Below are positions 40,001-52,000 of a stretch of 64,000 bases of DNA, in pieces; positions within the stretch are counted from its first letter, which is position 1; each line of letters opens with the position of its first letter. Location of the stretch: positions 37,918,002-37,982,001 of the forward strand of contig OX439046.1 in NCBI GenBank assembly GCA_949317995.1. The letters are read 5' to 3'. The DNA comes from Acholoe squamosa. Taxonomy: Eukaryota > Annelida > Polychaeta > Phyllodocida > Polynoidae. A program made the position numbers and the translations under genes. Under the pieces are notes generated by a model, which searched no databases, had not been told where the DNA came from, and saw only the letters and a list, made by a program, of their open reading frames with translations.

Positions 40001-43000
40001 AGGCCAGCAGTTAATGTCGGGTTTGTTATGATTCAATCAATTGATATTACAATTTGTAATGAATAAAATGAAAAAGAAACAATTTTTCAAACTTTGCAAT
40101 TAAAGCAATTGTAAGTATGCCAATTGAACACTGAAAACAAAAACACCAAGAAATGACGGTATGGCCAAGGACTTTAATACAATATACAGTTTTAGGTCCA
40201 TGGTAATAGTTGGGGAGCCAGCTTCTGGATATCCAAAAAAGCAGGTGTTGAGAGCAGCACAAGGTATGAGAATTGGATCTGGGTAATTTGATAACGGATC
40301 GGGGGTGCGTATTCACATATCTACGTCAGAACAAGGTCAAATCTAGGGTCAAAGATCATGAGCTGGTATATGAATTTCTTTCATTTACTTCAGACATTTA
40401 ACACCAGAGGGACTTCAGTGTACCGTGGATTCCCCATCTACATGTAATTTAAGTTGATTACACTATGCATCAATTGCGACCTTTGACCTTAGATTTGACC
40501 TTGTTCCGACCTAGATAGATGAATACGCACCCCAGATTCGTTATTAGCACTATCAAATTACCCAGATCCAACTCTAATACCTTGTGCTGCTCTCAACACC
40601 AGTAGATTCTTTAAAAATGATATTTGAGCCGTCTGGCCCCCCAAGTATAAGGCGAACTGAAAACGAGAATCGTTGATATATCAAAGGCATGTCCTACCCG
40701 TATGAAGGACAAACTTGTGCCCTATATAACCAAAAGACCAACAGCATGTATTCTTCTGCAATCTGGATCTCCACAGAAAATACTAGCGTATCCTACTTAT
40801 TCTGGTATATATGACTTAGTACTGCAGAACTTGTGCTGGATATTGACCCGGTAGTGAGGAATAGTAATTTGTCACAACAAATCACACACAATCCAAACTC
40901 AAAAAGTATTTCACTTAATCACTTACACCGTCCCTGAACTTGAAAAGTTTTAGTGTTTTACATCATGTTCATACACCTGTACTTATACTGGACAGAAATA
41001 AGTATCAGGGATGAATGTATCTTCAAATGTCAAAATTTATATATCACACCCATATTTAGTGACAGAATTCCAAGGTCACACTGCATTAGCACACACAAAC
41101 ACGGTCTTACCATTACTGCAGCCTTTTTGGCCTTTTTCTTCTGCATTAAGAGAGGGCATTTAAAGTTTTTTGAAGAGCCAGACTTAAGTAAAATATTATG
41201 TATCATACATTTCAAAATATAGTGTAAAATCTTTTGACACAGTCTTTTATGAAACAAAATTTTCTTTTTCTAAGCACAAAGGAAACAGGTTATCACGGAA
41301 ATTGAACTAACCTTTCCTGCACCAAAGCCATCTGAAAGTCCGGGGAAAGGATCAAAGCCGTTATCATCCAGATGTAGGATATCAGGTTGGCATACTTCCC
41401 GGGCCTCCTGTGCAGGGTCCACGCTGCCATCTAATGGTGACGTCCGTTGTTTCTCCTCTACCACTGCCTCTTCAGCAGCCTCAGTGTTCTGCTTCTTTTT
41501 GTAAATGGACAACATTTGTGATATGGACTCAGTGAGCAATTTTTGAGTGGCCACCTCAACAGCGGAGTCACTATTTGAGTCCTTTTTGGATTGTGTTTGT
41601 GATGTGGGTGTGGGGTCAGCAGTAGGGGTGTGTGCCGCAGGCTCAGTGGGTACTGTCTGTTGGGGCGGTGTGGAGTCAGCAGACTGGCGTTTAGCCACTA
41701 TCTTCTGTGCTACCTCCCCGGCTGACTGGACAGAGTCCTTGACCACCATGTGGAGGATGCCGTCTGTGATGCTGTCCACCACCTTCTCCAGGGGTGCTGG
41801 GGTGGGCAGCTCCCTGGGGGAGAGGGCGTCTGAGACGGTAGTATCCACAGGTGATGTGGTCCCTGAGTGGGGCTCGAGCTGCTCAGCACCAAATGACTCA
41901 ACAGCAGCAGCTGCCGAGCTGATCACCCGCTCCAGCTCACTATCTACAGTCGTGGCCACCGACACATCCTCAGCAATACTATCATTAGCGTCTTTGTTTA
42001 CTGGTGGTTCAGCAGTTTCCTCTGATTGAGTCACATCCTTCCTTAGCTGAGCAATCTTTTCAGAGTCTTCCTCCCCTTCATGGATCGTAGCTTCAGAAAT
42101 GTCGCTTTCCCCAGCAGAAAGCTCTGGTTCATCTTCCTTCCAGTTAGCTGGAAGCGATTCTAGTTTCTCTGGTGGAGCGAAGAGCCCATGTTTGGGCGAA
42201 CAATGGAAGTACTCCACTCCATCACGGCTACCGTCATTTGTTCCCTCTGGTTTATTAAGTTCAACACCTCCAAAGTATCCATCAGCAAATTTAACCTGGC
42301 CCTTGAAGCGGAGCACCCCGGGACGGGCACCACCAACCAGGACTCGGTCACCAACATTGAGGTGCGCCAGGGGGTCTGGGAGGGCTTGTACAGCAGGTGT
42401 GGGAGGTGCGGGGTCAATATCCAGCATCACCCCTTGTTCTTCATCCTCACTCTCCGCATCCAGCTGTTCACTCACCTCCTCCTCCGTCTGGATGCTACCC
42501 TCCTCTTCTATAACCTTAGACTCCTTCTTAGAGTAAGACGTAAGGTCCTTTCTCCTCGGTGAAGACTTACCAGTCCGACTGTCTGTGAACTCATCTGTGT
42601 AACTTGTGTTTGAGCGACTATTCTTAGATGTGGAATATGTGAAAGATCTATCACTCTTCTGCGAGGTTGACTGGTCTGAGTCGTCTCCATAATCGTTTGA
42701 GTATTGTGATTTTATTGATTTTTCAGAGATCATACCATTTGACACTTTCTCTGACTTAGAGTGGGCCGTAGAGGTCTCTTCCACTCTACTCTGTGGTCTG
42801 CTTTGTTGTACAGACTCAGTAGGTACATCCTCAGTAATGGACATCAGTGAGCGAGCTGTGTCAAGCACTGGAGGTTTATTTGAATCTGGAGCGTCTTCAG
42901 TTTTACTGATATCAAGTCGAAGCTTCACCTCACTTTCTGACTCTTCCAAGCCGCCGAGCACGGAGGCCTCCTCTGGCACCTCATCAATGGTCTCTGAATG

Positions 43001-46000
43001 CTCAACAATACGGTTCCTGGACTCCAAAATGGATTTGTCATCAGGTGTTGACGTCTTTTTCTGTGAGTGGCTGCTGGCAGTGATGTGTGGCGACATTAGA
43101 CTCTCCGATATGCTGTCTGCAAAGGACGGGGCCTTGCCAGCTATCAGCTCCTCAGGACCACCTGAAAGATAGGAGGAACATCATTAGACATTTAGATTTC
43201 CAAATATGTATCCTATTATTTCTTTAAATATCCTGACAAGTAAAAGTGTACAGCATTTGAATACTTTCCGGTAACTTGATTATTACAAAACACAGAGGAT
43301 CGAGACAAATTTCTACATTTCTTGTGCTGTAGATTTTGGGAAACCTTGACATAACCAAAAGAGTGATTTCCATCAGGAGACAACTCACCAGGTGTAATGG
43401 GTGAGAGGGGTGTAGTTTGTCCGGGTGAGTCACTTCCATTTTCCAGGCTTGAGTTAGAGCGGCTGCCGTCTGAGTCTATCCTCGATCTGCTGGTGTCATT
43501 AGGTGTGCGGTGCACGCTGGGTGGGGACCGTTTCTGGCCAGGTGTGGGTTTCTTTATCTGTGGTGGCTGGCGCTCCTGTAGTTCCACGTCATCTGTGATC
43601 TCTAACCGTGCCTCAGCAATGTACTTATCATATGCCTTAAAAAAAAGCAAACAGTGATACATTATTGCCTGGTTGATACTGCATTTAAGGAGCAAGAATT
43701 ACTTGCTAGTCGAAGTTGATATGTTGTGAAAACACAGGATCATGCATTTTCAGATCAGTCTATACGACTCCAAATTGAGAAATTAGAACGGCATTTCCTT
43801 AATAAAGGTTCAATGGTTCTGCTTTTAAAAGGAATGGTAAAGTTGGATATCCTTCTGTGAAACATGCTACTTAACACCAAATTGTTGATAAATATTTTAC
43901 ATTTGCAAAAATCTAACACATTTTGTTGTTCTTTTACTTCAATGCTATATATGAGCAGGGGTAGACATTAACCTTTTCAGCCATGGGCCACCCGGGCCCG
44001 CAGCTACAGAAATTTACGGGCCCGAACCTATATCTATGGGTTAAGAATAGGTACTACACTTTTTTAAAGACAAAATTAATGTTATTCCCACAGATTGCAG
44101 CAAAATTCTCATTTAAAATGGTCAGTAAGGTAATGTTTTTCTCTTGCCAACGATATGTAACATGGCTATATTGGTATGGGAACATTCTCCTAAAAGCCTT
44201 TAGCCATTCCTGTGGGCCACCAGGGCCCACAGGATGTTACAAGTGAAGAAAATTGCGGGCCCGGACACTAGATTACGGGCCATTGGCTCCCGTATTTTCA
44301 TTCATTTTGTCCCCGTAACCACCTGGCTACGAGATCAAGCCCTCGCCTTGTTACATACAACTAAACTTGCTCACCTCTATTTGTTTTTTGAGTGCAAGTT
44401 CCTCCTGTCTGAGCCTCTCCTTTTGGTTCTTCTTGGCTTCCTTCTTGAGTCGCTCAGCTTCCAGCTTCCGTCGCTTGAGGTCCTCACTCAGTGCACGGAT
44501 CCGGTTCTCAAGGTCACTCTGGTCAGATGCTGTCTCTGTTATAAAGAAACCGTGATTTAGTGTATTTTATTCAAACTACACGGTATAACATCATTCCTTT
44601 CCTTCTGGGTAAAACAGTTTTGTGACGTATCCATGGGGGTAAACAAAGTACCTTGTATGTGCTCACTCCTAAAAGCTCTAATGTTCAACAACAATCCAGG
44701 TTTGGGTTAAATCGTCTAATTATACAGTGAGTAATTGATATCTTTCGTGTTTACATGCAGCAAGTATAAATGACACCCAGCTGTACAGTGTCATAGAGCC
44801 TTATGTCTCTGTGGTATGAACTGACCATGGTCCATATAGTGTCATACAGTGTGTGCCCACAACCCACAGATGTAGAGATAGCGCACACACAGGGACCTGT
44901 ATGTGGCTGTAATAGATTATATATAGCCCTGATGTACCGGGATTACTACCCCTATCTGTACAGGTAAGTGAATTATTAGCACACACAGATTGTACCGGGA
45001 CATAACCTGTACACAAGTACTGGGCCCGTGCAATACGGTATATGACGACCTATGCAGATTTACTGTTGGGGTAGGGGAAAGTACAGGATAGAGTTGTACT
45101 TGTCACAAATGGTGACATGGGTGGAAGTGGACGAGAAATATATATCCCAAAAAAGCAGAGATAGATGGCAAAAAGGCAGAGACCAGTATAGATAGCAGGA
45201 ATGGCTTACCAGAGTGCGCTACAGAGATGGAGTCCTCACTCTCACTCTCAGAGCCACGCCTGATGGGAGACTTGAGAGGAGACTTGGGAGATTTAGGCGT
45301 GGTGCGCCCTGATCCCACAAACTCCTTAGCTCCCAGCTGTAGGCGGGGCGGGGCGGACGGCCCCGTGGTCGACCCTGGCGCCGTCGGAGACGTGACCGTG
45401 GCCGTCCCCGCATCTGACTCAAACGTCTCATTGGTGTACTCTTCGTGGGTTGTAGATGTAGTGACATTGGCTTCTTCACTTGAGTCTGGTGTCCTGTAAG
45501 GAGAAAATATGCATCATGCATCGTTTACAACTTTACCTTTCCTTCAATTAAGACGAGTAATGTAAGGTACAATACAAATTTCATTTATTAAAATCCAAAC
45601 CATTATTATGTGTTATGTTGTTGGTTTTTTGTCAAAAGGAACATTTCTTTCTATGAAAAGGGGCAAAAAAGAAATAATTCCAGATCAATTCATGAACCAC
45701 TGATTGTTATTGACTATTCAAAGTGCACCAGGCATATAACATAAGACTCCTGGTTTCACACCTTGTTGTGTTTAAGTCCGATACGATAAGACGAATCCAA
45801 GTTACTACATGTATCTGCACACAATACATAAATACTTGACTACTTCGTGCTAGTTTTATTCTACACCACCAGACCATGACAGGACATACACATGTAGATA
45901 CACACACTAACATCATTAGGACAGTGACATGTCAGACACAGGTATGGCTATAAACAATACAATTTTATTTGCATCAAAAAGCCCACACGCTGTATGAAAT

Positions 46001-49000
46001 TTAGTAAGAAACTCAGCAAACCTAACATACTCTCTGAGATGGCATTGCGCAAGGCACCTTTAGCTTTACGGTGCTAATGGCGCTTATACTATTATGCATG
46101 TACAAAAAATGTATATACAGTAAAATTCCGTTACAACAAAGTGCTTGGGACAGGCAAAAAATTCGTTATGAACCAATTTCGTAGTATCCAAATAAGACCA
46201 ATTTAGGGTCAAGTAGGCTGGTAAAGATGCCCTAATACACTACCTGACTCCCCTCTGATGATTCCCACCTCTCCCTCTACATACAAGGGCGAGGATGGGG
46301 GTAAAGAAGTCCTGATACATGGGCTTACTACCCTCTGGTCACCCCCCCCCCCCCACATACAGGGGCAGAGTGGCTAGTTTAGAAGCCCTCATGCAGGTTA
46401 CACCTTTTTGATATTCCCCACCCCTCCTCCCGACTAACAGGGGCAGAGTGGCGGGTTCAGTAACCCTCATACAAAGTTTAACATTCCATCATTTACAAAT
46501 GTACAATGTGAATTGATTTATTCTGCATTCTGCATGCATAAAATACCCAGTCTTTGGGAAATGTTTTTCACCCTGCCGGACATTCGTTCCTGCAGATTTC
46601 TAACTCTGCAGGCCCTGTTCAATTTTTGTAGGACTGAAACATAACGAGTACCTAAGGACATTTTCTTGGAAAAATGAATATCATAAAGCTAGAATATCCT
46701 TTCTATTTTCATCATAAAATCCATTAGGATTCATACAATTCTGAAAAAAAAAATGTTAATGATTTTTGTTTTACACTGTAAAAACTTTAATAATAGTCCG
46801 ATTTGAATGCTGTAAAAACTGACGTTTAGCCCAGGATCTGGAGATGACAGCCAGACATTTGGTCCTTCAGTGTGACAAATGTATAGCAATGATTTGGTTC
46901 CAAGCATTTTGTTTGTTATAACCGAAAATTCGTTATAACAGGATTTGTTATAAAGAGATTTTACTGTATATGTAACACTGTAGTAACCTCAACCCCCCCC
47001 CCCCCCTCCATACTACCACGGCACTGTGTATGGCTGTGAGACAGATGGTTTAATATTGATCCCTTATTGAGATGTACGTCAATAACGTCATCTGTGACCC
47101 AGATATCAGTTTGAACAGCCCATACTCAACTCCCTCCTCCCACGAGGGATGTTTAATCGTGTGATTCTCTCATACATAATTTTGAGACTGGGCTAGAATC
47201 ATTCATCTCTTACTAGTACGATATAGCCACTCAAAAAATATATACTTATACATGAAAAAGATAATCTCACATACATGATACTCGTATTTCGGCTGTTGAA
47301 TACCGATGTTCTTCTCATGGGCTATTTAAAATGATTGTACTCTTATTTAAACACGGATCTAGGCTAGGTAGATCAGTACTAAGCCTAAGGCTCTCACACT
47401 AGAGGCAGTTATGAGATGGCATGGGTTTAAAGTTGGTCCTGCACTTGGTAAGCATGTGTGCAACAACAACAGAAATCAGGGATGGAAGTGGCTGAGCACA
47501 AAAACATCCCTGGAATGCTCAATTAGAAGCCATTGAATACCGCATTCATTCTAAAGAGTTCACATATTCTTATACGCACAACCCCTCCTTTCTACATCCT
47601 GAAGGCAAACTCCTGCAAACATTTTTAGTGTGCACAATGCCATCTCAGAGGGTGGAGTTTATAATTTGTACATTATTTATACATGCCATCTTACTTGTTC
47701 GTTTATAAATCTCTTTAACATTTATGTAGGGTAAAAACACATAATTTCAGATTGGAATTCCAGCGAAAATGTAAAAGCATAAAGTGGCATCTGTGTAAAT
47801 TATACATACAAAGTCACAACAGATAACAGGACTTTGCTGATACCATGTTAACCACTAGACAGGGCGCCAAGGCTGTACTACAAAAGATCTGGGTAGAGTA
47901 TACCACGGCGTCCACTGTGGGAGAGGGCCAGGTACAATGTGCACCATGGCCGGCCATGATGTAACTCCCTACCCATGGCACACACAATGCCCCACCCCCC
48001 AGCCTCCTATGGCACCTTCTTACCAAACATATTAACACCATCCATCCCCCCACCCCTCAGAACCATACACAATTTTCACCCCCTGACGTTAGAGCACCAT
48101 AACCTCTGACGTCACATGCAAGTATGACGTCATGACTTACCGAAAGCGTAGCGTCCTGGGGACAAAGTGTTAGAGACATTCATCAGTCGTGTAGGGTTAT
48201 CCAGGGGGTGCTGCTTACCAAGTGATCATTAATATCTCGTCTTGTCAATAGTGTCAATAGTGTATCTTAATCAATCATTGGTAAACACCAACACCAAAAT
48301 CAAAGTCTATTGCCTCAGGTCCAAAAGTTTCTTATAAACTTTCCCCCCAGTATACCTCTTGTATCTACTTTTTAATGTATCAGAGGAAATTTGAACGAAT
48401 TCATGGGGATTTCTCCAACTTTGATTGTCGTTTTGATTAAAAAGTTGCTACTCTACAAGAAGATCAAGAAGTTTATCCGCCATAACTACTGCATTAAGTT
48501 TCATCAGTGCATCATCACCTTGGTGCACACTGAATACATAACAGTAAACAGGACCTCAACCCGTCATTGCGATCTGTTTCAGCAGACACTGGTGAAGATC
48601 ATTACCAAAGTTATATTTCCAATATAATGTAACCACACCACTTTCAGATGAAGATAAGCTATTCTATTCCATACATCCGTACAAACTCAAAACAAACTCA
48701 ACATAACGAAACGTTGTCATGAATCTTGTCCAGATCAAGAATATATAAAACCAACCCCACAATACTCAGGATATACGGGTAGGTAAATGGACGCAAATGC
48801 CCAGTACTCATAGAGAGAATCAATTTAAAGAGAATAGTATAAAATAGAAACAGAACAGAAGCCATGAAAACAGAAGTCCCTGGTAGATGTAGTGCTATAG
48901 AAAGCTATTAAGACCTACAAATACAACCCTACACCTGAGTGACCTTTGACGTTGAATGACCTACCTGTCGGCCTGTCTACATGGGGTCAGAGGTGACAAA

Positions 49001-52000
49001 TGTTTAGTATTCTCATGTGGAATGCGGTCACACCATCCTATTCACCTTACTGTGTTTGTATATGTCTACAATGGTGGATCAAGATTGAATACATCGCTGT
49101 CTAATTTATGCTTCATAAGACTGTTTTGTATTAAAGATACTGATATTACCCGGTATATCATTCTTGCTTGGCACATAGCTAAAGGCTTCTCTGGAGTCCA
49201 GCTTAGCTCTGCCCCAACAAGTCAGTTTCAACCTTCTATTGTCTTTACAGTCTACAGAAAGTACAGACACACATTTACTGTGTGAATACAAGGTAGTCAT
49301 TGAACAACAAAATGACTCCTCCTGTAGAATGCATTTTTAGATTTATTACGGTACATCTTTTATATATACCGAGTTGATAAGATAGTTGTATACAGCAGGA
49401 CTGTTATCTACGTGAGGACTGCCCTACATCTGATCTATCACGGTCATCACCAACCAGTATCCTTAATCACCCTACAGGGTCACACATGGACTGAATGATA
49501 TGATACAGTGCTTCAACCAAGCTTACCTTTATGCATGGATGCCCAATGGATTTGGAATTAAGAATCTTCAACCCACCCCTCCCACAGACTAACTAATGGT
49601 TTTATCAAATTTAGCCTTCTTATAATCATAAGAAATGGAGACGAAACTGGCAAAATACTGGGCCACACGTCTACCAGGAAGTTTAAGAAGGGCATATATC
49701 AAAGAACAAATAATGGCCCATGTTTGTAAATACTGTTATAGTGTACATACTTCTGATGACACATTCAATCGAATTTCCCCCCCCCCCCCCCCACACATTT
49801 CGTGTGATATTGACTTCCCGTTTACGGTCTCACCAATTTACTTTAGTTTCATTTACACTGACTGACTTGTGGGGAAAGACTGAGCTGGACCATGGTCGTT
49901 ATTTCAGTTGACAAATGGGTAGGAAATGAGTCAGACTATTTACCGTAAACTCCCGCGTATAAGACGCGTCCTCTACGCCAAACAAAATGCTGGGGGGTCT
50001 TATAGCTTTCTCTCAAGTTGGGTGTGCGTCTTATACGAGGGGTAATTTTACTATAGAACAGTACTGGATTTACAAAATTGAGCATTAAAATGTGCGTCTT
50101 ATACGCGAAAATGCATGTGCTGAGTTTGGGGTGTGTCTTATACGCGCAGCGCGTCTTCTACGCGGGAGATTACGGTAGTATAGGGAAGGGTGAGATGGAC
50201 CATGTAGTGTATGAAGGGGGCGAGTTGGACCATCTGGTGTGGGGAGGGCATGAGTTGGACCATCTGGTGTGGGGAGGGCATGATTTGAACCGTCTGGTGT
50301 GGGAGGGCATGATTTGAACCGTCTGGTGTGGGGATGGCATGAGTTAGACCATCTGGTGTGGGGAGACCGTGAATTGGACATCTGGTGTGGGGAGGGCATC
50401 AGTTGAACCATCTGATGTGCAGGGATGTAAGTCAGACTGTTTGAAAAATTCTGAAGACACATTTAGAAATTCTGCATTTATTGTAAAACATTAACAAACT
50501 TTGATCCAAGAAAGGAAATTTGGTTTAAATCTATTAGACATGTCCGATTACAAAAATTCTGAAATCAGACAAAATTCTGAAAACTTAGGGAGTGATCATT
50601 TTTAAACAACAGGGGGGTCAGAATTTTTTCAACACCTCTGATGGGGGGTCAAAATAATTTCATCTGTTTTCAGTGGAAAACCCTGCGTGTTACTATAGGC
50701 TAAAAGGGACGTTAACGCGCGATTTTTGTCCCTTATGGAGGGGTCAAAATTTTTCTACCCCCTCTAGAGGGGGGGGTCAAATTTTTTTTTGACGCGTCCA
50801 CGCGCAAACCCACCACCCCCCCCCCTGTTGTTAAAAAAATGATCACTCCCTTACATCCCTGGATGTGGGGAGGGCGTGAGTTGGACCATCTGGTGTGGGT
50901 ATGGGGTGAGTTGGACTGTCTGATGTGGGGAGGGCGCAAGTTGGACAATCTGGTGTGTGGAGGCCGTGAGTTGGACCATCTGGTGTAAAGATGGGGTAAG
51001 ATGGACCATCTGGTGTAAAGATGGGGTAAGATGGACCATCTGGTGTAAAGATGGGGTGAGATGGACCATCTGGTGTAAAGATGGACCATCTGGTTTAAGA
51101 ATGGGTGAGTTGGACCATCTGGTGTAAAGATGGGGTAAGATGGACCATCTGGTGTAAAGATGGGGTGAGATGGACCATCTGGTGTAAAGATGGGGTCAGT
51201 TGGACTGTGATGTGGGGATGGGGTCAGTTGGATCATATAGCATGGGGAAGGAGTGAGATGAACCATCTGGTGTGGGGAAGGGGGTGAGATGGACTATCTA
51301 GTGTGGGAAGGGGATGAGTTGGACCATCTGATGTGGGGAAGGGGGAGAGATGAACCATCTGGTGTAGGGAAGGGGGTGAGATGGGCCATCTAGTGTGGGA
51401 AGAGGATGAGGTGGACCATCTGGTGTGGGGAAGGGGGTGAGATGGACTATCTAGTGTGGGAAGGGGATGAGTTGGACCATTTGATGTGGGGAAGAGGGTG
51501 AGATGAACCATCTGGTGTAGGGAAGTGGGTGAGATGGGCCATCTAGTGTGGGAAGAGGATGAGGTGGACCATCTGGTGTGGGGAAGGGGGTGAGATGAAC
51601 CATCTGGTGTAGGGAAGGGGGTGAGATGGACCATCTAGTGTGGGAAGGGGATGAGTTGGACTGTCTGGTGTGGGAAGGGGATGAGTTGGACTGTCTAATG
51701 TGGGGATGGGGTGAGTTGGGGATGGTTCATGCGTTCTGGGTTACACCTTACCTGTTGGAGCCGTTATTATCGGTGTCATGTTTGATGCACTTTGTGATCA
51801 CTGCGTTATAGTGTGTGTTAGCATCCTTCTGGACAGCTGCCCCTGTCTGACTACAAGGGTCAATATATAAGTTAACATGTGAAATTTTTAATGTTTGTGG
51901 GTGTGTATGCTGTGCTTGTAATACATTTATTTGCTCTGGCTATTAAGTAAGGGAGTGGTCATTATTTATCAACAGGGGGGGGGTGGTGAGTTTTCGCGCG

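Larger units (their letters stand above)
25539..41311 (-). other. CEP350 intron, 15.8 kb, holding the LTR element
   Basis: Without the 12.8-kb retrotransposon and its target duplication the intron is about 2.9 kb. The remaining sequence is AT-rich and holds a foldback element at 40243-40601. No host exon is seen inside; the phases of the flanking exons (0 to 0) need none. Confidence 0.8.
50180..51725. repeat. 30-bp minisatellite (GGTGTGGGGAGGGCATGAGT, TGGACCATCT)
   Basis: About 35 units of roughly 28-31 bp, all containing GGACCATCTGGTGT or variants. Sub-blocks use different variants: GTAAAGATGGGGT at 50990-51200 and GGGGAAGGGGGTGAGATG at 51240-51710, the latter arranged in higher-order groups of several units. 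A 442-bp transposon splits the array at 50420-50861. Open frames on both strands (repeating HTRWS or LVWEG) result from the unit length of 30 and are not genes. Confidence 0.93.
48156..51751 (-). other. CEP350 intron (if candidate exons are right)
   Basis: 48156-49940 shows no element or gene I recognise; a poly-C run lies near 49780. From 49941 it holds a mariner-like MITE and the 30-bp minisatellite with its nested transposons, listed separately. Confidence 0.5.

Noticed and set aside
47477-47515. Another CAGGGATG element
   Set aside because: The two end-like words are only about 35 bp apart and lack a target duplication.
50085-51634. Several minus-strand frames with HTRWS/PHTRWSN repeats
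   Set aside because: They translate the 30-bp minisatellite; unit length is a multiple of three, which keeps frames open by itself.
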